A DNA stretch of 64,000 bases, from NCBI GenBank assembly GCA_045805805.1, contig JBJMKO010000044.1:1-64000 (forward strand), in the 5' to 3' direction. Positions 34,307-42,067 of the stretch are shown here, in pieces. The position numbers and the translations under genes are program-made. The DNA comes from VRUE01 sp045805805. GTDB lineage: Bacteria; Actinomycetota; Thermoleophilia; Solirubrobacterales; 70-9. The notes beneath the pieces were generated by a model. That model did not search any database. It saw nothing but the letters and a program-made list of their open reading frames with translations, and was not told the origin of the DNA. Numbering within the stretch: the stretch's first letter is position 1; each line of letters opens with the position of its first letter.

Positions 34307-34996
34307 ATGGCTCAGACCCGCGAAAAGCTCAAGGCAGTGCCTCGTACCGAGTTCGGCTCGAGGACGTCGCGCCGTCTCCGTCGCGAGGGACTCGTGCCGG
34401 GCGTCGTCTACAGCGGTGGCGCTGAGGCGCGTTCCTTCCAGGCGCCCGAACGCGACATCCGCGGCGTGCTTGCCGAAGGCGCCGCCCTCTTCGATCTCGA
34501 GATCGAGGGCGTCAAAGCGGTGCCGGTCGTGGTCAAGGAGCAGCAGCACCACCCGGTACGCGGCAGCCTCCAGCACATCGACCTGCAGGAGGTGCGGCTC
34601 GACGAGGCGATCCAGGCCGAGGTCGCGGTCGAGCTCGAGGGCGCCGAGGTCGCGCCCGGCGTCAAGGGCGGCGGCGTGCTCGAGCATGTCACCCGCGAGG
34701 TCACCGTCGAAGCGCTTCCCACCGAGATTCCCGACCGCCTCGTCGCCGACGTCTCGGCGATGGAGATCAACGACACCCTGCAGCTCTCGGCGGTGGTCGT
34801 TCCCGAGGGCGTCACGCTGGTCGCCGACGATCCCGACGAGTTGACGATCGCCACCCTCTCGCCGCCGCGGGTTGAAGAAGTCGTCGAGGTCGAGGTCGAG
34901 GAGGAGGCCGAGCTGGTCGGCGAGGAGGGCGAGGCGCCCGCCGCCGAGGGCGAGGGCGAGGGCGGCGGCGATTCGGGCGATTCCGGCGGGGAGTAG
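34307..34996 (+). CDS. ctc: 50S ribosomal protein L25/TL5 (general stress protein Ctc)
   Basis: Binds 5S rRNA in the large subunit. It has 229 residues: an L25 domain (GSRTSRRLRREGLVPGVVYSGG) followed by the TL5 C-terminal domain (PVRGSLQHIDLQEVRLDE, VPEGVTLVADDPDELTIATLS) and an acidic Glu/Gly-rich tail common in actinobacteria. TATGCT lies 11 bases before the ATG. Its stop TAG is in frame with pth, which begins four bases later. Confidence 0.95.
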   Translation: MAQTREKLKAVPRTEFGSRTSRRLRREGLVPGVVYSGGAEARSFQAPERDIRGVLAEGAALFDLEIEGVKAVPVVVKEQQHHPVRGSLQHIDLQEVRLDEAIQAEVAVELEGAEVAPGVKGGGVLEHVTREVTVEALPTEIPDRLVADVSAMEINDTLQLSAVVVPEGVTLVADDPDELTIATLSPPRVEEVVEVEVEEEAELVGEEGEAPAAEGEGEGGGDSGDSGGE

Positions 34997-34999
34997 CCC

Positions 35000-35614
35000 C
35001 TGTCCCTCTTTCGCCGCCGGGCCGAACGCGGCGAGGGCGAGCAGCAGGGCGACCGCATCCTGATCGTTGGCCTGGGCAATCCGGGCCGGCAGTACGAGGC
35101 AACCCGCCACAACGTCGGCTTCGAGATCGGCGCTGAGCTCTCGCGCCGCTGGGACCTGCCGCGGGCAAGGAAGAAGTTCGGCGGCCTGATCTCCGAAGGC
35201 CGCGCCGGCCCCGGTGGGCCAAGGGTGGCGATCCTGCTGCCGCAGACCTACATGAACGCTGTCGGCGACTCGGCCGGGCCGGCGCGCGGCTCGCTGAAGG
35301 CGCCGCTGGACCGCGTCGTCGTCGTCCACGACGAGATCGACCTTCCCTTCGGCGAGGTCCGGACACGCCTCGGCGGCGGCCTCGCCGGTCACAACGGCCT
35401 GAAGAGCCTCAAGCGCGGCTTCGGCGATGCCGAGTTCTGGCGCGTCCGCGTCGGCGTCGACCGTCCCGACTCGACCGACCCCGAGGTCGTCTCCTCCTAC
35501 GTGCTTTCGCGCTTTGGTGAGCCGCGGGAGGAGGTCGTGACCCTGATCGAGAGCGCCGCGACCGAGACCGAGCGGCTGGTCGAGAGGCTGGACGAAATAG
35601 ATTCCACGCCGTGA
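35000..35614 (+). CDS. pth: Peptidyl-tRNA hydrolase, probable CTG start
   Basis: Releases peptides from peptidyl-tRNA. Family motifs: LIVGLGNPGRQYEATRHNVGFE with catalytic His37, LPQTYMNAVGDSAG, VVVHDEIDLPFGEVRTRLGGGLAGHNGLKSL, and DFKxxVG-like RVRVGVDRP. No ATG, GTG or TTG occurs in frame between the ctc stop and the essential N-terminal motifs; GTG 35225 would delete the active site. CTG 35000 stands six bases after GGGGAG (34988-34993), ideal spacing, giving 204 residues beginning MSLFRRR. A non-canonical CTG start is therefore most likely. Confidence 0.88.
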   Translation: MSLFRRRAERGEGEQQGDRILIVGLGNPGRQYEATRHNVGFEIGAELSRRWDLPRARKKFGGLISEGRAGPGGPRVAILLPQTYMNAVGDSAGPARGSLKAPLDRVVVVHDEIDLPFGEVRTRLGGGLAGHNGLKSLKRGFGDAEFWRVRVGVDRPDSTDPEVVSSYVLSRFGEPREEVVTLIESAATETERLVERLDEIDSTP

Positions 35615-36345
35615 GCGACGCGCCCGCGGTGACCAGCTACGAGGTGAGCGAGCAGGGCGTTGCCGTGCTGCGCTTGGACCGGCCCGGCTCGCGCAACGCG
35701 ATCGACACCCAGATGCTGGTCGAGATGCTCGAGCATCTAGCGGTGGCGCGCGGGGACGATACGGTGCGGGTGCTCGTGGTCAGCTCCTCCGACCACATGG
35801 GCCTCTCGGCCGGCGCCGACGTCAAGGAGGAGCTCGACGACGAGGGCAAGGTCCGCCGCATGCAGCTCTTCGCCGACCTCTACGACGGGATCGTCGCCTT
35901 TCCCAAGCCGACCGTCGCCGCCTGTCACGGCGACGTGGTCGGAGGCGGCGCCGAGATCGCGGTCGCCTGCGACATGCGCGTCGGCGGCTCCAACCTGCGC
36001 ATGCGCTTCCCCGGGGCGGCGCTGGGAGTCCCGGTCGGCCCGGCCCGCTTGGTCACCCTCTGCGGCCTCGCGACTGCCAAGTACCTGTTGCTCTCCTCGC
36101 GCACGGTCGGCGCCGACGAGGCGCTGCGCCTCGGCCTGGTCAACCGCGTCGCCCCGGCCGCGGCGACCGAGGAGTCGGCGCTGCAGCTCGCCGCCGAGGT
36201 CGCCACACACCCGCCGGAGGCGGTCGCCCGGCTGAAGGCGATGCTGCATCAGTGGGACGACGTCGTCGGCCGCTCGACCAGCGAGGGAGTCGGCCAGGTC
36301 GAGTGGCAGCGCAACGGGCCGGGATTGCCGTTCACACGGCCGTAG
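35611..36345 (+). CDS. Enoyl-CoA hydratase/isomerase (crotonase) family protein
   Basis: A 244-residue crotonase-fold enzyme acting on acyl-CoA. Oxyanion-hole motifs: SSSDHMGLSAGADVKEEL and KPTVAACHGDVVGGGAEIAVACDMRVG. The region that usually carries the catalytic Glu pair reads AALGVPVGPARLVTLCGLATAKYLLLSSR, so hydratase activity is not certain; isomerase or other crotonase chemistry is possible. The GTG overlaps the pth stop (GTGA). Confidence 0.88.
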   Translation: MSDAPAVTSYEVSEQGVAVLRLDRPGSRNAIDTQMLVEMLEHLAVARGDDTVRVLVVSSSDHMGLSAGADVKEELDDEGKVRRMQLFADLYDGIVAFPKPTVAACHGDVVGGGAEIAVACDMRVGGSNLRMRFPGAALGVPVGPARLVTLCGLATAKYLLLSSRTVGADEALRLGLVNRVAPAAATEESALQLAAEVATHPPEAVARLKAMLHQWDDVVGRSTSEGVGQVEWQRNGPGLPFTRP

Positions 36346-36431
36346 TAGTCGGTTTGGCCAGCCGAGCTTGTGCAGCCGCCGCTGCGCCGGATAGGGTCGC
36401 CACTGTCCGCCGTCTCGTCCCGGAGGTTTCC

Positions 36432-38663
36432 TTGAAGACTCTCTTGTCGGTCCTGTTCGCCGTCGGCTGCCTGCTCGCCGTGCCCGCCTTCGCCTCCGCC
36501 GCCACCTACACGGTGGACAGCATCGGCGACCAGGCCGACGAAACGCTCGGCGACGAAGAATGCGAAACCTCGGCTAACACCTGCACGCTGCGGGCCGCGA
36601 TCGAAGAGGCGAACGAATCCGTCGGCACCGCCGACGCGATCGGCTTCGAAAGCACAGTTTTCGAAGGCCAGCTCGCCGACACGATCACGCTTGGCAGCCT
36701 CCTGCCTGAGATCGAAGACCAGGCCAGTGTCGAAGGCGGCTCCTGCACCACCCAGGCCGGGCCGCAGGGCCCTTGTGTCGGGGTCCAAGCTACCGGGCTC
36801 AGCTACGGGCTTAGCGCCGAAGACGTGGAAGGGGTGACGATCGAAGGCGTGGCAGTCACCGGAGCAACGACCGGGATCCGGGCGATCAACGAAGCCGAGG
36901 AGCTGACCGTCCGCGGCTCCTGGCTCGGGGTGAAGCTCGACGGCACCAACGGCTCGGGCGCCAACACCGGCATCTGGCTCGATCCCGGCTCCGACGAAGC
37001 GACGATTGGCGGCCCCGAAGCAAGCCAACGCAACGTGATCGTCAACAGCGCCGCGGAGGGCCTCGACATCGAAGGTGCCAGCGAAGCGGTGGTGCGCGGC
37101 AACTACTTCGGCGTCAAGCCGGACGGTAAAACCCAGGCGGCCAACGGCAAGGACATCGAGATCACCGACACCTTCTCCTTCGAAGCGATCGAAAACGAGG
37201 TCGGCGCGACCGTCGCCTCCGGAGTCGCCCCGTGCGACGGCGGCTGCAACGTGATCTCCGGCGCCACCTTCGCCGGCATCGACCTGCAGGGCAATGGTGG
37301 CAACGAGGAACCCGCCACCGGCCCGACGACGGTCCACGGCAACTACGTTGGGCTCAGCGCCGACGGCACCAAAACGATCGCCAACGCCAGCTACGGCGTC
37401 TACGTCGGCAAATCCACGAGTGCGCTGATCGGCGGAGCCGAAAACGCCGACGCCAACTTCATCGCCGGGAGCTCGGAAGGAATCGCCGCCGAAAACGCCG
37501 AAGGCTTCCAGGCAATCGGCAACGTGATCGGCTCCGGCGCGGCCGGGGCGGAAATCACGGCCCCGGGGATCGGGGTGTTCGTGATCAACACCAACAACGC
37601 GAACCCGGTCGCCGTTTCCCAGAATGTCTTCGCAATGGACGGGGGCGTCGCGGTCGAAGCGCGCTTCGGCGGCACCGAAATCGTCGGCAATTTCATCGAA
37701 GGTGCCGAATTCGGAGTCTGGACCAAAGCTGGCCCGAACGCGGCGGGCGGCAACCTGATCGAAGGAAACGTGATCGGCGAATCCCTGGCCAACGGCATCT
37801 GGATCGAGGACGCCCAGAACGAAGTGCTAGGCAACGCCGTCTATCGGTCTGGCGAAGCGGGGATCCTGCTCGAACTCCCGGTCGCGCTCCTCTTCCCGAC
37901 CGAAAACCTGATTGGCGGGAATACCTCCGCGAGCCAGAACAACATCAACGAAAGCGGTGGGCCCGCGATCGAGATCGTCGATGAATCGGGTAACACCGAA
38001 GAAGACAGCTTCAACGAAGTGGGGCGCAACAAAGGGGCGAAAAACACCGGTCTCTTCATCGACCTGGTCGGCAACGCCAACGCGGGCATCAAACCGCCCC
38101 AGATCGACAGCGCGAAACTCGGAAGCGCCAGCGGCAGCGGCGCCGAAGCGGGCGCCGACGTCCGCGTCTTCCGCAAGGCGACGACCTCCTCCGGAGAGCT
38201 CGAATCTTTCCTCGGCGAAGCGACCGCCGACGGCAGCGGCAACTGGACCGTGACCTACACGGCGGCGATCCCCGGAGAAACGCAGGTCGCGGCGACCCAG
38301 ACCAGCGTCGAAGGTGGGACCTCCGAGCTCGCCTTCGCGAAAACCGAGCCGGGGCCGAAAACCGAAGGGGGCGGATCCGGAGGCGGCGGCTCGTCGTCCG
38401 ACAGTACGCCGCCTCAGACCAAGATCACCAAGGGCCCCAAGGCCAAGACCCACGCGACCACGGCCAAGTTCAAGTTCTCCTCCACCGAGGCGGGCTCGAC
38501 CTTCGAATGCAAGCTCGACAAGAAGCCGTTCAAGCGGTGCAAGTCGGCGAAGACGTACAAGAAGGTGAAGCCTGGCAAGCACGTCTTCAAGGTGCGGGCG
38601 ATCGACGCCGCGGGGAACGTCGACCCCAGTCCCGCGAAGAAGAAGTTCGAAGTTCTCGGTTAG
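36432..38663 (+). CDS. Secreted right-handed beta-helix protein with CSLREA-like N-terminus
   Basis: A 743-residue exported surface protein. TTG start with GGAGG five bases upstream; signal peptide at 1-23 (LLSVLFAVGCLLAVPAFASA). CTLRAAIEEANES is a CSLREA-type motif. Residues 80-560 are parallel beta-helix repeats with many NxIxG turns (ESLANGIWIEDAQNEVLGNAV). A Gly/Ser linker follows, then a C-terminal Ig-like domain with a Cys pair (STFECKLDKKPFKRCKSAKTYKKV) ending AIDAAGNVDPSPA. Likely carbohydrate- or adhesion-related. Codon use shifts to more GAA than in neighbours. Its stop overlaps the stop of the GMC gene on the other strand. Confidence 0.87.
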   Translation: MKTLLSVLFAVGCLLAVPAFASAATYTVDSIGDQADETLGDEECETSANTCTLRAAIEEANESVGTADAIGFESTVFEGQLADTITLGSLLPEIEDQASVEGGSCTTQAGPQGPCVGVQATGLSYGLSAEDVEGVTIEGVAVTGATTGIRAINEAEELTVRGSWLGVKLDGTNGSGANTGIWLDPGSDEATIGGPEASQRNVIVNSAAEGLDIEGASEAVVRGNYFGVKPDGKTQAANGKDIEITDTFSFEAIENEVGATVASGVAPCDGGCNVISGATFAGIDLQGNGGNEEPATGPTTVHGNYVGLSADGTKTIANASYGVYVGKSTSALIGGAENADANFIAGSSEGIAAENAEGFQAIGNVIGSGAAGAEITAPGIGVFVINTNNANPVAVSQNVFAMDGGVAVEARFGGTEIVGNFIEGAEFGVWTKAGPNAAGGNLIEGNVIGESLANGIWIEDAQNEVLGNAVYRSGEAGILLELPVALLFPTENLIGGNTSASQNNINESGGPAIEIVDESGNTEEDSFNEVGRNKGAKNTGLFIDLVGNANAGIKPPQIDSAKLGSASGSGAEAGADVRVFRKATTSSGELESFLGEATADGSGNWTVTYTAAIPGETQVAATQTSVEGGTSELAFAKTEPGPKTEGGGSGGGGSSSDSTPPQTKITKGPKAKTHATTAKFKFSSTEAGSTFECKLDKKPFKRCKSAKTYKKVKPGKHVFKVRAIDAAGNVDPSPAKKKFEVLG

Positions 38664-40528
38664 GGCACCTGTCCGGCCGGGGCCGTGGCGCCCTGCGCCT
38701 GAGCCGCCGCTTCGCCGACCCCGATCGCCATCGCCATGATCGAGACCTGGGGATTGACGCTCGGGCAGCTGGGCAGGATCGAGCCGTCGGCGACCCAGAC
38801 GCCGTCGACTCCGCGCAGGCGGCCTTCGGGGTCGACCGGATGGCGGGCCGGGTCCGAGCCGGCGGCGACGCTGCCGGTGGGGTGGAAGGCCGCCAGCCGC
38901 AGGCGGCTGACGTCGACGTGCTCCAGTGCCGCCTCGATCTCCTCCTCGCCGCGGACCGGAGGCGTTCCCCCGCCCAGCTCGACCTCGCGGGCGCCGGCGG
39001 CGAGCATCACCCGTGCCATCGCCCCTGTCGCGGTGACCAGTCGCCGCCCGTCCTCGCGGGTGAGGCTGTAGGCGACCAGCGGCCAGCGTGAGCCCAGCAC
39101 CCGCCCGGAGGGGGAGTCGCCGATCATCGCGCCCAGCGTCGCCGTGTTCGCCGCCTGCTCGAGGCGGCTCTGCAGGTGGGTGCCGTAGCCGGGGGCAGAG
39201 ACCGCGCCCATCCCGGGCGGGGTCGAGGTTGCCTCGATCAGGATCCCCTCGCGCTGGTGCAGCTCTTCGATCCCGACGCTCTGCATGACGCCGCTCCACG
39301 GCACCACCTCCTCCTCGAAGGAAGCGGTAATCCCGGTGGCGGGGTGGATCGAGAGGCCGCGGCCGACGCGCCGGTGGCCGCCGAGGCCGCTGCGCCGCAA
39401 GAGCGGCGGTGTGCCGATCGCGCCCGCGGCGACGATCACCATCGGCGCCGAGATCCGCACCTCGGTCCCGTCGGCGCCGCGGGCCTCGATCCCCGTGGCC
39501 CGGCCGCGCTCGGTTGCGACCCGCGTCACGCTCAGCCCCGAGACGATCCTGGCGCCGGCCTCGCCGGCCTGCGGCAGGGCGTTGAGGTGGACGCCGCCCT
39601 TGGCGTTGTTGGGGCAGCCGATCGCGCACTGGCAGGCGCCGCGGCAGCCGGGCGCGTTGCGGCGCAGCGGTGCCGCCTTCCAGTCGAGCGCGGCAGCGCC
39701 CTCGAGCGCGAGTTCTCCGTTGCGTCCCAGCACCTCCATCGGCGCCGGCGCGACCCCGATCGTCGCTTCGACGTCGGCGACCCTGGGGCCGAGCAGCTCG
39801 AGGTCGGCGAGGGCGAGTCCGTGGCGCTCGTGCCAGCCCTTCGCCACCGGCGTGGGAGGGCGGTAGCAGGTACCTGAGTTGATCACGGTCGTGCCACCGA
39901 TCGCCCGGCCCAGCGGCAGCGGGATCGAGGGCCTGCCGAAGGCCATCGTCGTGCCGCCGTCGCGGTAGAGCTGGGCGAAGCGGTCGAGCGGGTGGCTGGA
40001 ACGGATCCGCTCGACCGTCCAGTGCTCGCCTTCCTCGACGATCACCGTGTCGAGCCCGGCGCGGGCCAGGGCGCGGGCGGCGAAGGCGCCTCCGGCGCCC
40101 GAGCCGACGACGATGACGTCGCAGTGCGACGCCTGCGGCCACTCGGCCGCCGGGATCACGTCGAGCACCGGGTCGGGACGGGAAGGCTCGTGGCGGGAGC
40201 CGATGACGGCGATCTCCCCGGCAAAGGAGTCGGCGCCGTGCGCCAGCATCACGACCGACTTGACCGGGTCGATGACCGCCGCTCCGCCGTTCCGCGCTAT
40301 CTGGTTGAGCAGCTCTTCGCGGCGGGCAGGGGGAAGCGAGCCCAGCCTGCGGCCAGTGCGGGCTAGGGAGAACGCCTCGAGCCCGACCAGGATGGCTCCC
40401 AGACCGGCCTGGGAGATCGCCGGCATCCGGCCAATCATCCGCCGCGCGACGGTCGCGATGCGCTCGGGATCTGGCCCCCCCGACTCTGGAGGCAGCAGCG
40501 CCGCTGCGAAGTCTCCGAGCGCGGACAT
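38660..40528 (-). CDS. GMC-type FAD-dependent oxidoreductase
   Basis: Flavoprotein alcohol/sterol dehydrogenase of 622 residues. After a 150-residue N-terminal extension the FAD loop is clear (CDVIVVGSGAGGAFAARALARAGLDTVIVEEG), then GRAIGGTTVINSGTCYRPP and a Cys-rich GCRGACQCAIGCPNNAKGG that could bind a cluster or metal, as in bacterial GMC dehydrogenases. The C-terminal GMC domain has AAFHPTGSVAAGSDP and VWVADGSILPSCPSVNPQVSIMAMA. Start 40528 is supported by TAGTAT on the coding strand eight bases upstream; the longer frame is not protein-like. Confidence 0.92.
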   Translation of the reverse strand: MSALGDFAAALLPPESGGPDPERIATVARRMIGRMPAISQAGLGAILVGLEAFSLARTGRRLGSLPPARREELLNQIARNGGAAVIDPVKSVVMLAHGADSFAGEIAVIGSRHEPSRPDPVLDVIPAAEWPQASHCDVIVVGSGAGGAFAARALARAGLDTVIVEEGEHWTVERIRSSHPLDRFAQLYRDGGTTMAFGRPSIPLPLGRAIGGTTVINSGTCYRPPTPVAKGWHERHGLALADLELLGPRVADVEATIGVAPAPMEVLGRNGELALEGAAALDWKAAPLRRNAPGCRGACQCAIGCPNNAKGGVHLNALPQAGEAGARIVSGLSVTRVATERGRATGIEARGADGTEVRISAPMVIVAAGAIGTPPLLRRSGLGGHRRVGRGLSIHPATGITASFEEEVVPWSGVMQSVGIEELHQREGILIEATSTPPGMGAVSAPGYGTHLQSRLEQAANTATLGAMIGDSPSGRVLGSRWPLVAYSLTREDGRRLVTATGAMARVMLAAGAREVELGGGTPPVRGEEEIEAALEHVDVSRLRLAAFHPTGSVAAGSDPARHPVDPEGRLRGVDGVWVADGSILPSCPSVNPQVSIMAMAIGVGEAAAQAQGATAPAGQVP

Positions 40529-40539
40529 GCAGGGGGATA

Positions 40540-41427
40540 CTAGGTTCCGGTCCAACTGGCGGCGTCGAGGACGGCGCCGCCCCGGAACCGCTCGGGGCTG
40601 CCGAGCACCTTCTCGGCGACCGCCGCACAGGGCGCGACCCAGACTCCATCGCGCTCGCGCGCGGTTGCAACTCGGTCGAGCAGGGCGACCAGGTTTTTGC
40701 TGCCGAGCCAGTCCAGCATCACCGGGTGCAGGACGATTGCCATGCATCCCCCTCGCTGCGCCAGCCCTTCGATCTCATTGGCGAGCGAGGCCAAGAAGGC
40801 GGGTGGGTCGACTGGGTCGGAAGACCCGGTCATCTGCTCGCGGGCGGCGCTGAGCGGCGGCAGCGTGCAGGCCGCGTCGACGTGGCGCCACTGGAAGGGC
40901 AGCAGCGCGATCCCGTCCTCCTCGCCGGCTCCCGCACCCGCCGGAGAGCAGTAACGCAGGCCCGCCGCGCGCAGGACGCCGGTGCCTCCGGCGCCGAGCG
41001 AGCCGCCGGGCGGCCTCATTCCGGCGATCTCCAGCCCGAGGCTCTCGAAGGCCTCCCGGCCACGCGCCAGGTTCTCGGCCTGCTCGGCCGCGGTCAGATC
41101 TCCCCACTGCTCGTGGCGCCAGGCGTGGTAGGCCACCTCGTGGCCGCGGGCGGCGATTTCCCCCAGCAGCTCCGGGTAGAGCTCCGCGTTGAGCCCCTCG
41201 ACGAAGAATGTCGCCGGCAGCTCGCGCTCCGCCAGCATCGCGAGGATCTCGGGCACCACCGTGAGCGCGGTGAAGTGGCGCCCCGGCTCGGCAGGAGCCG
41301 CGCCCGCCTCCAGCTCCGCGGCCTCGCCAAGGTTGTCGAAGGTCAGGCAAACCTCGCCGATGGGCCTCAAACCGGAGCCCGACTCCGGTTTTAGGCCCCT
41401 CGGCGGCTTACGCGGGCGGGCGCCCAC
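40540..41427 (-). CDS. Polysaccharide deacetylase (NodB-like) with an N-terminal palindromic insertion
   Basis: Carbohydrate esterase 4 family, 295 residues. Motifs: VCLTFDNLG (usual TFDD, with Asn in the second metal position), the metal-binding YHAWRHEQW (HxxxH), MRPPGG, and the late HPVMLDW. The GTG at 41427 overlaps the stop of the upstream gene (TAGTG), which fixes the start. Residues 8-24 (PRGLKPESGSGLRPIGE) are encoded by repeat A1, just before the first strand of the NodB domain, so the repeat is translated. Confidence 0.87.
   Translation of the reverse strand: MGARPRKPPRGLKPESGSGLRPIGEVCLTFDNLGEAAELEAGAAPAEPGRHFTALTVVPEILAMLAERELPATFFVEGLNAELYPELLGEIAARGHEVAYHAWRHEQWGDLTAAEQAENLARGREAFESLGLEIAGMRPPGGSLGAGGTGVLRAAGLRYCSPAGAGAGEEDGIALLPFQWRHVDAACTLPPLSAAREQMTGSSDPVDPPAFLASLANEIEGLAQRGGCMAIVLHPVMLDWLGSKNLVALLDRVATARERDGVWVAPCAAVAEKVLGSPERFRGGAVLDAASWTGT
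41357..41407. repeat. Family A palindromic repeat, copy A1, inside the deacetylase gene
   Basis: About 51 bp, core GGGCCTcAAACCGGAG and CTCCGGTTTtAGGCCC with a few mismatches, so it is older or degraded compared with A2. It is read on the minus strand as RGLKPESGSGLRPIG, in the same frame as the other two copies. Confidence 0.85.
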
Positions 41428-41951
41428 TATTCGCGCAGCGCCGGGCTCCAGCGCTGCGGCTCGTGCCGGGCCTGCTCTCGGGCCCAGCTGAAGTGGTGTC
41501 GCGCCGAGGCGAGCAGGATCGGGAAGTTGAGCAGACCGGCGCCGGCGTAGCGACGCGCGCCCGGCCGGTTCGCGTTGGGCAGGCTGACGACGCTGCTGAG
41601 GAGCCAGAACCAGAGCACGGCGTTGTAGGCGGGCAGCTGGTCCTCGCGAAGGCCCTCGGCTTCGTCGAGCATCGGCACGCCGCCGTGCAGGGACCACGGC
41701 CACGCCTTGAAGTGAACGGCCACGCCGGCCACCCCGATCCCTGCGCCGAACGCTGAGAGGCGCTGCGCACCTTCGCCTCGGCCGGCTGCGGCGGCGAGCA
41801 TCAGCGGGAAGTAGGCGGACCAGAGGGCGACCGACCCGCGGCGGCCCAGAAACGGCTCGAAGACGAGGCCCACCCCGGCGCGGGTCTCGAAGGCGTTGTG
41901 GGCGAGCAGGCCGAGCGTCGAGCCGACCGCTGCGAGGCGTCTGAATCGCAT
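41427..41951 (-). CDS. Polytopic membrane protein, unknown function
   Basis: A 174-residue membrane protein with about four hydrophobic segments (LAAVGSTLGLLAHNAF, VALWSAYFPLMLAAAAG, LSAFGAGIGVAGVAVHF, LWFWLLSSVVSLP). No family recognised with certainty. The ATG at 41951 is the start nearest to the hydrophobic core; upstream in-frame residues are low quality. Its stop overlaps the GTG of the deacetylase gene, so the two are co-translated. Confidence 0.65.
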   Translation of the reverse strand: MRFRRLAAVGSTLGLLAHNAFETRAGVGLVFEPFLGRRGSVALWSAYFPLMLAAAAGRGEGAQRLSAFGAGIGVAGVAVHFKAWPWSLHGGVPMLDEAEGLREDQLPAYNAVLWFWLLSSVVSLPNANRPGARRYAGAGLLNFPILLASARHHFSWAREQARHEPQRWSPALRE

Positions 41952-42067
41952 CTCGTGCAGCCTAGCCGGGCGTGGCCTGGAGGCTGTCAGGAGAGGACGC
42001 AGGGAGCGTGGCGTGCTCTGCACGCGAGCGACCGAGGACGCCGCATGACAACCTGCGGGCCACGCCC

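Noticed and set aside
34994..35002. Ctc-Pth fusion by readthrough of the TAG
   Set aside because: The two genes are in the same frame, but a well-spaced GGGGAG before CTG 35000 explains separate initiation more simply.
37827..40670. Very long antisense open frame over the GMC and beta-helix genes
   Set aside because: High GC keeps opposite-strand frames open. Its product is Arg/Pro/Gly-rich without domains, while the overlapping genes have clear motifs.
40529..40747. Extended N-terminus of the GMC oxidoreductase
   Set aside because: The added residues are basic low-complexity sequence overlapping the deacetylase gene; start 40528 has a good -10 box.
41428..41703. Longer N-terminus for the deacetylase
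   Set aside because: The upstream frame is Arg/Pro-rich and overlaps the membrane protein gene; the TAGTG overlap supports GTG 41427.
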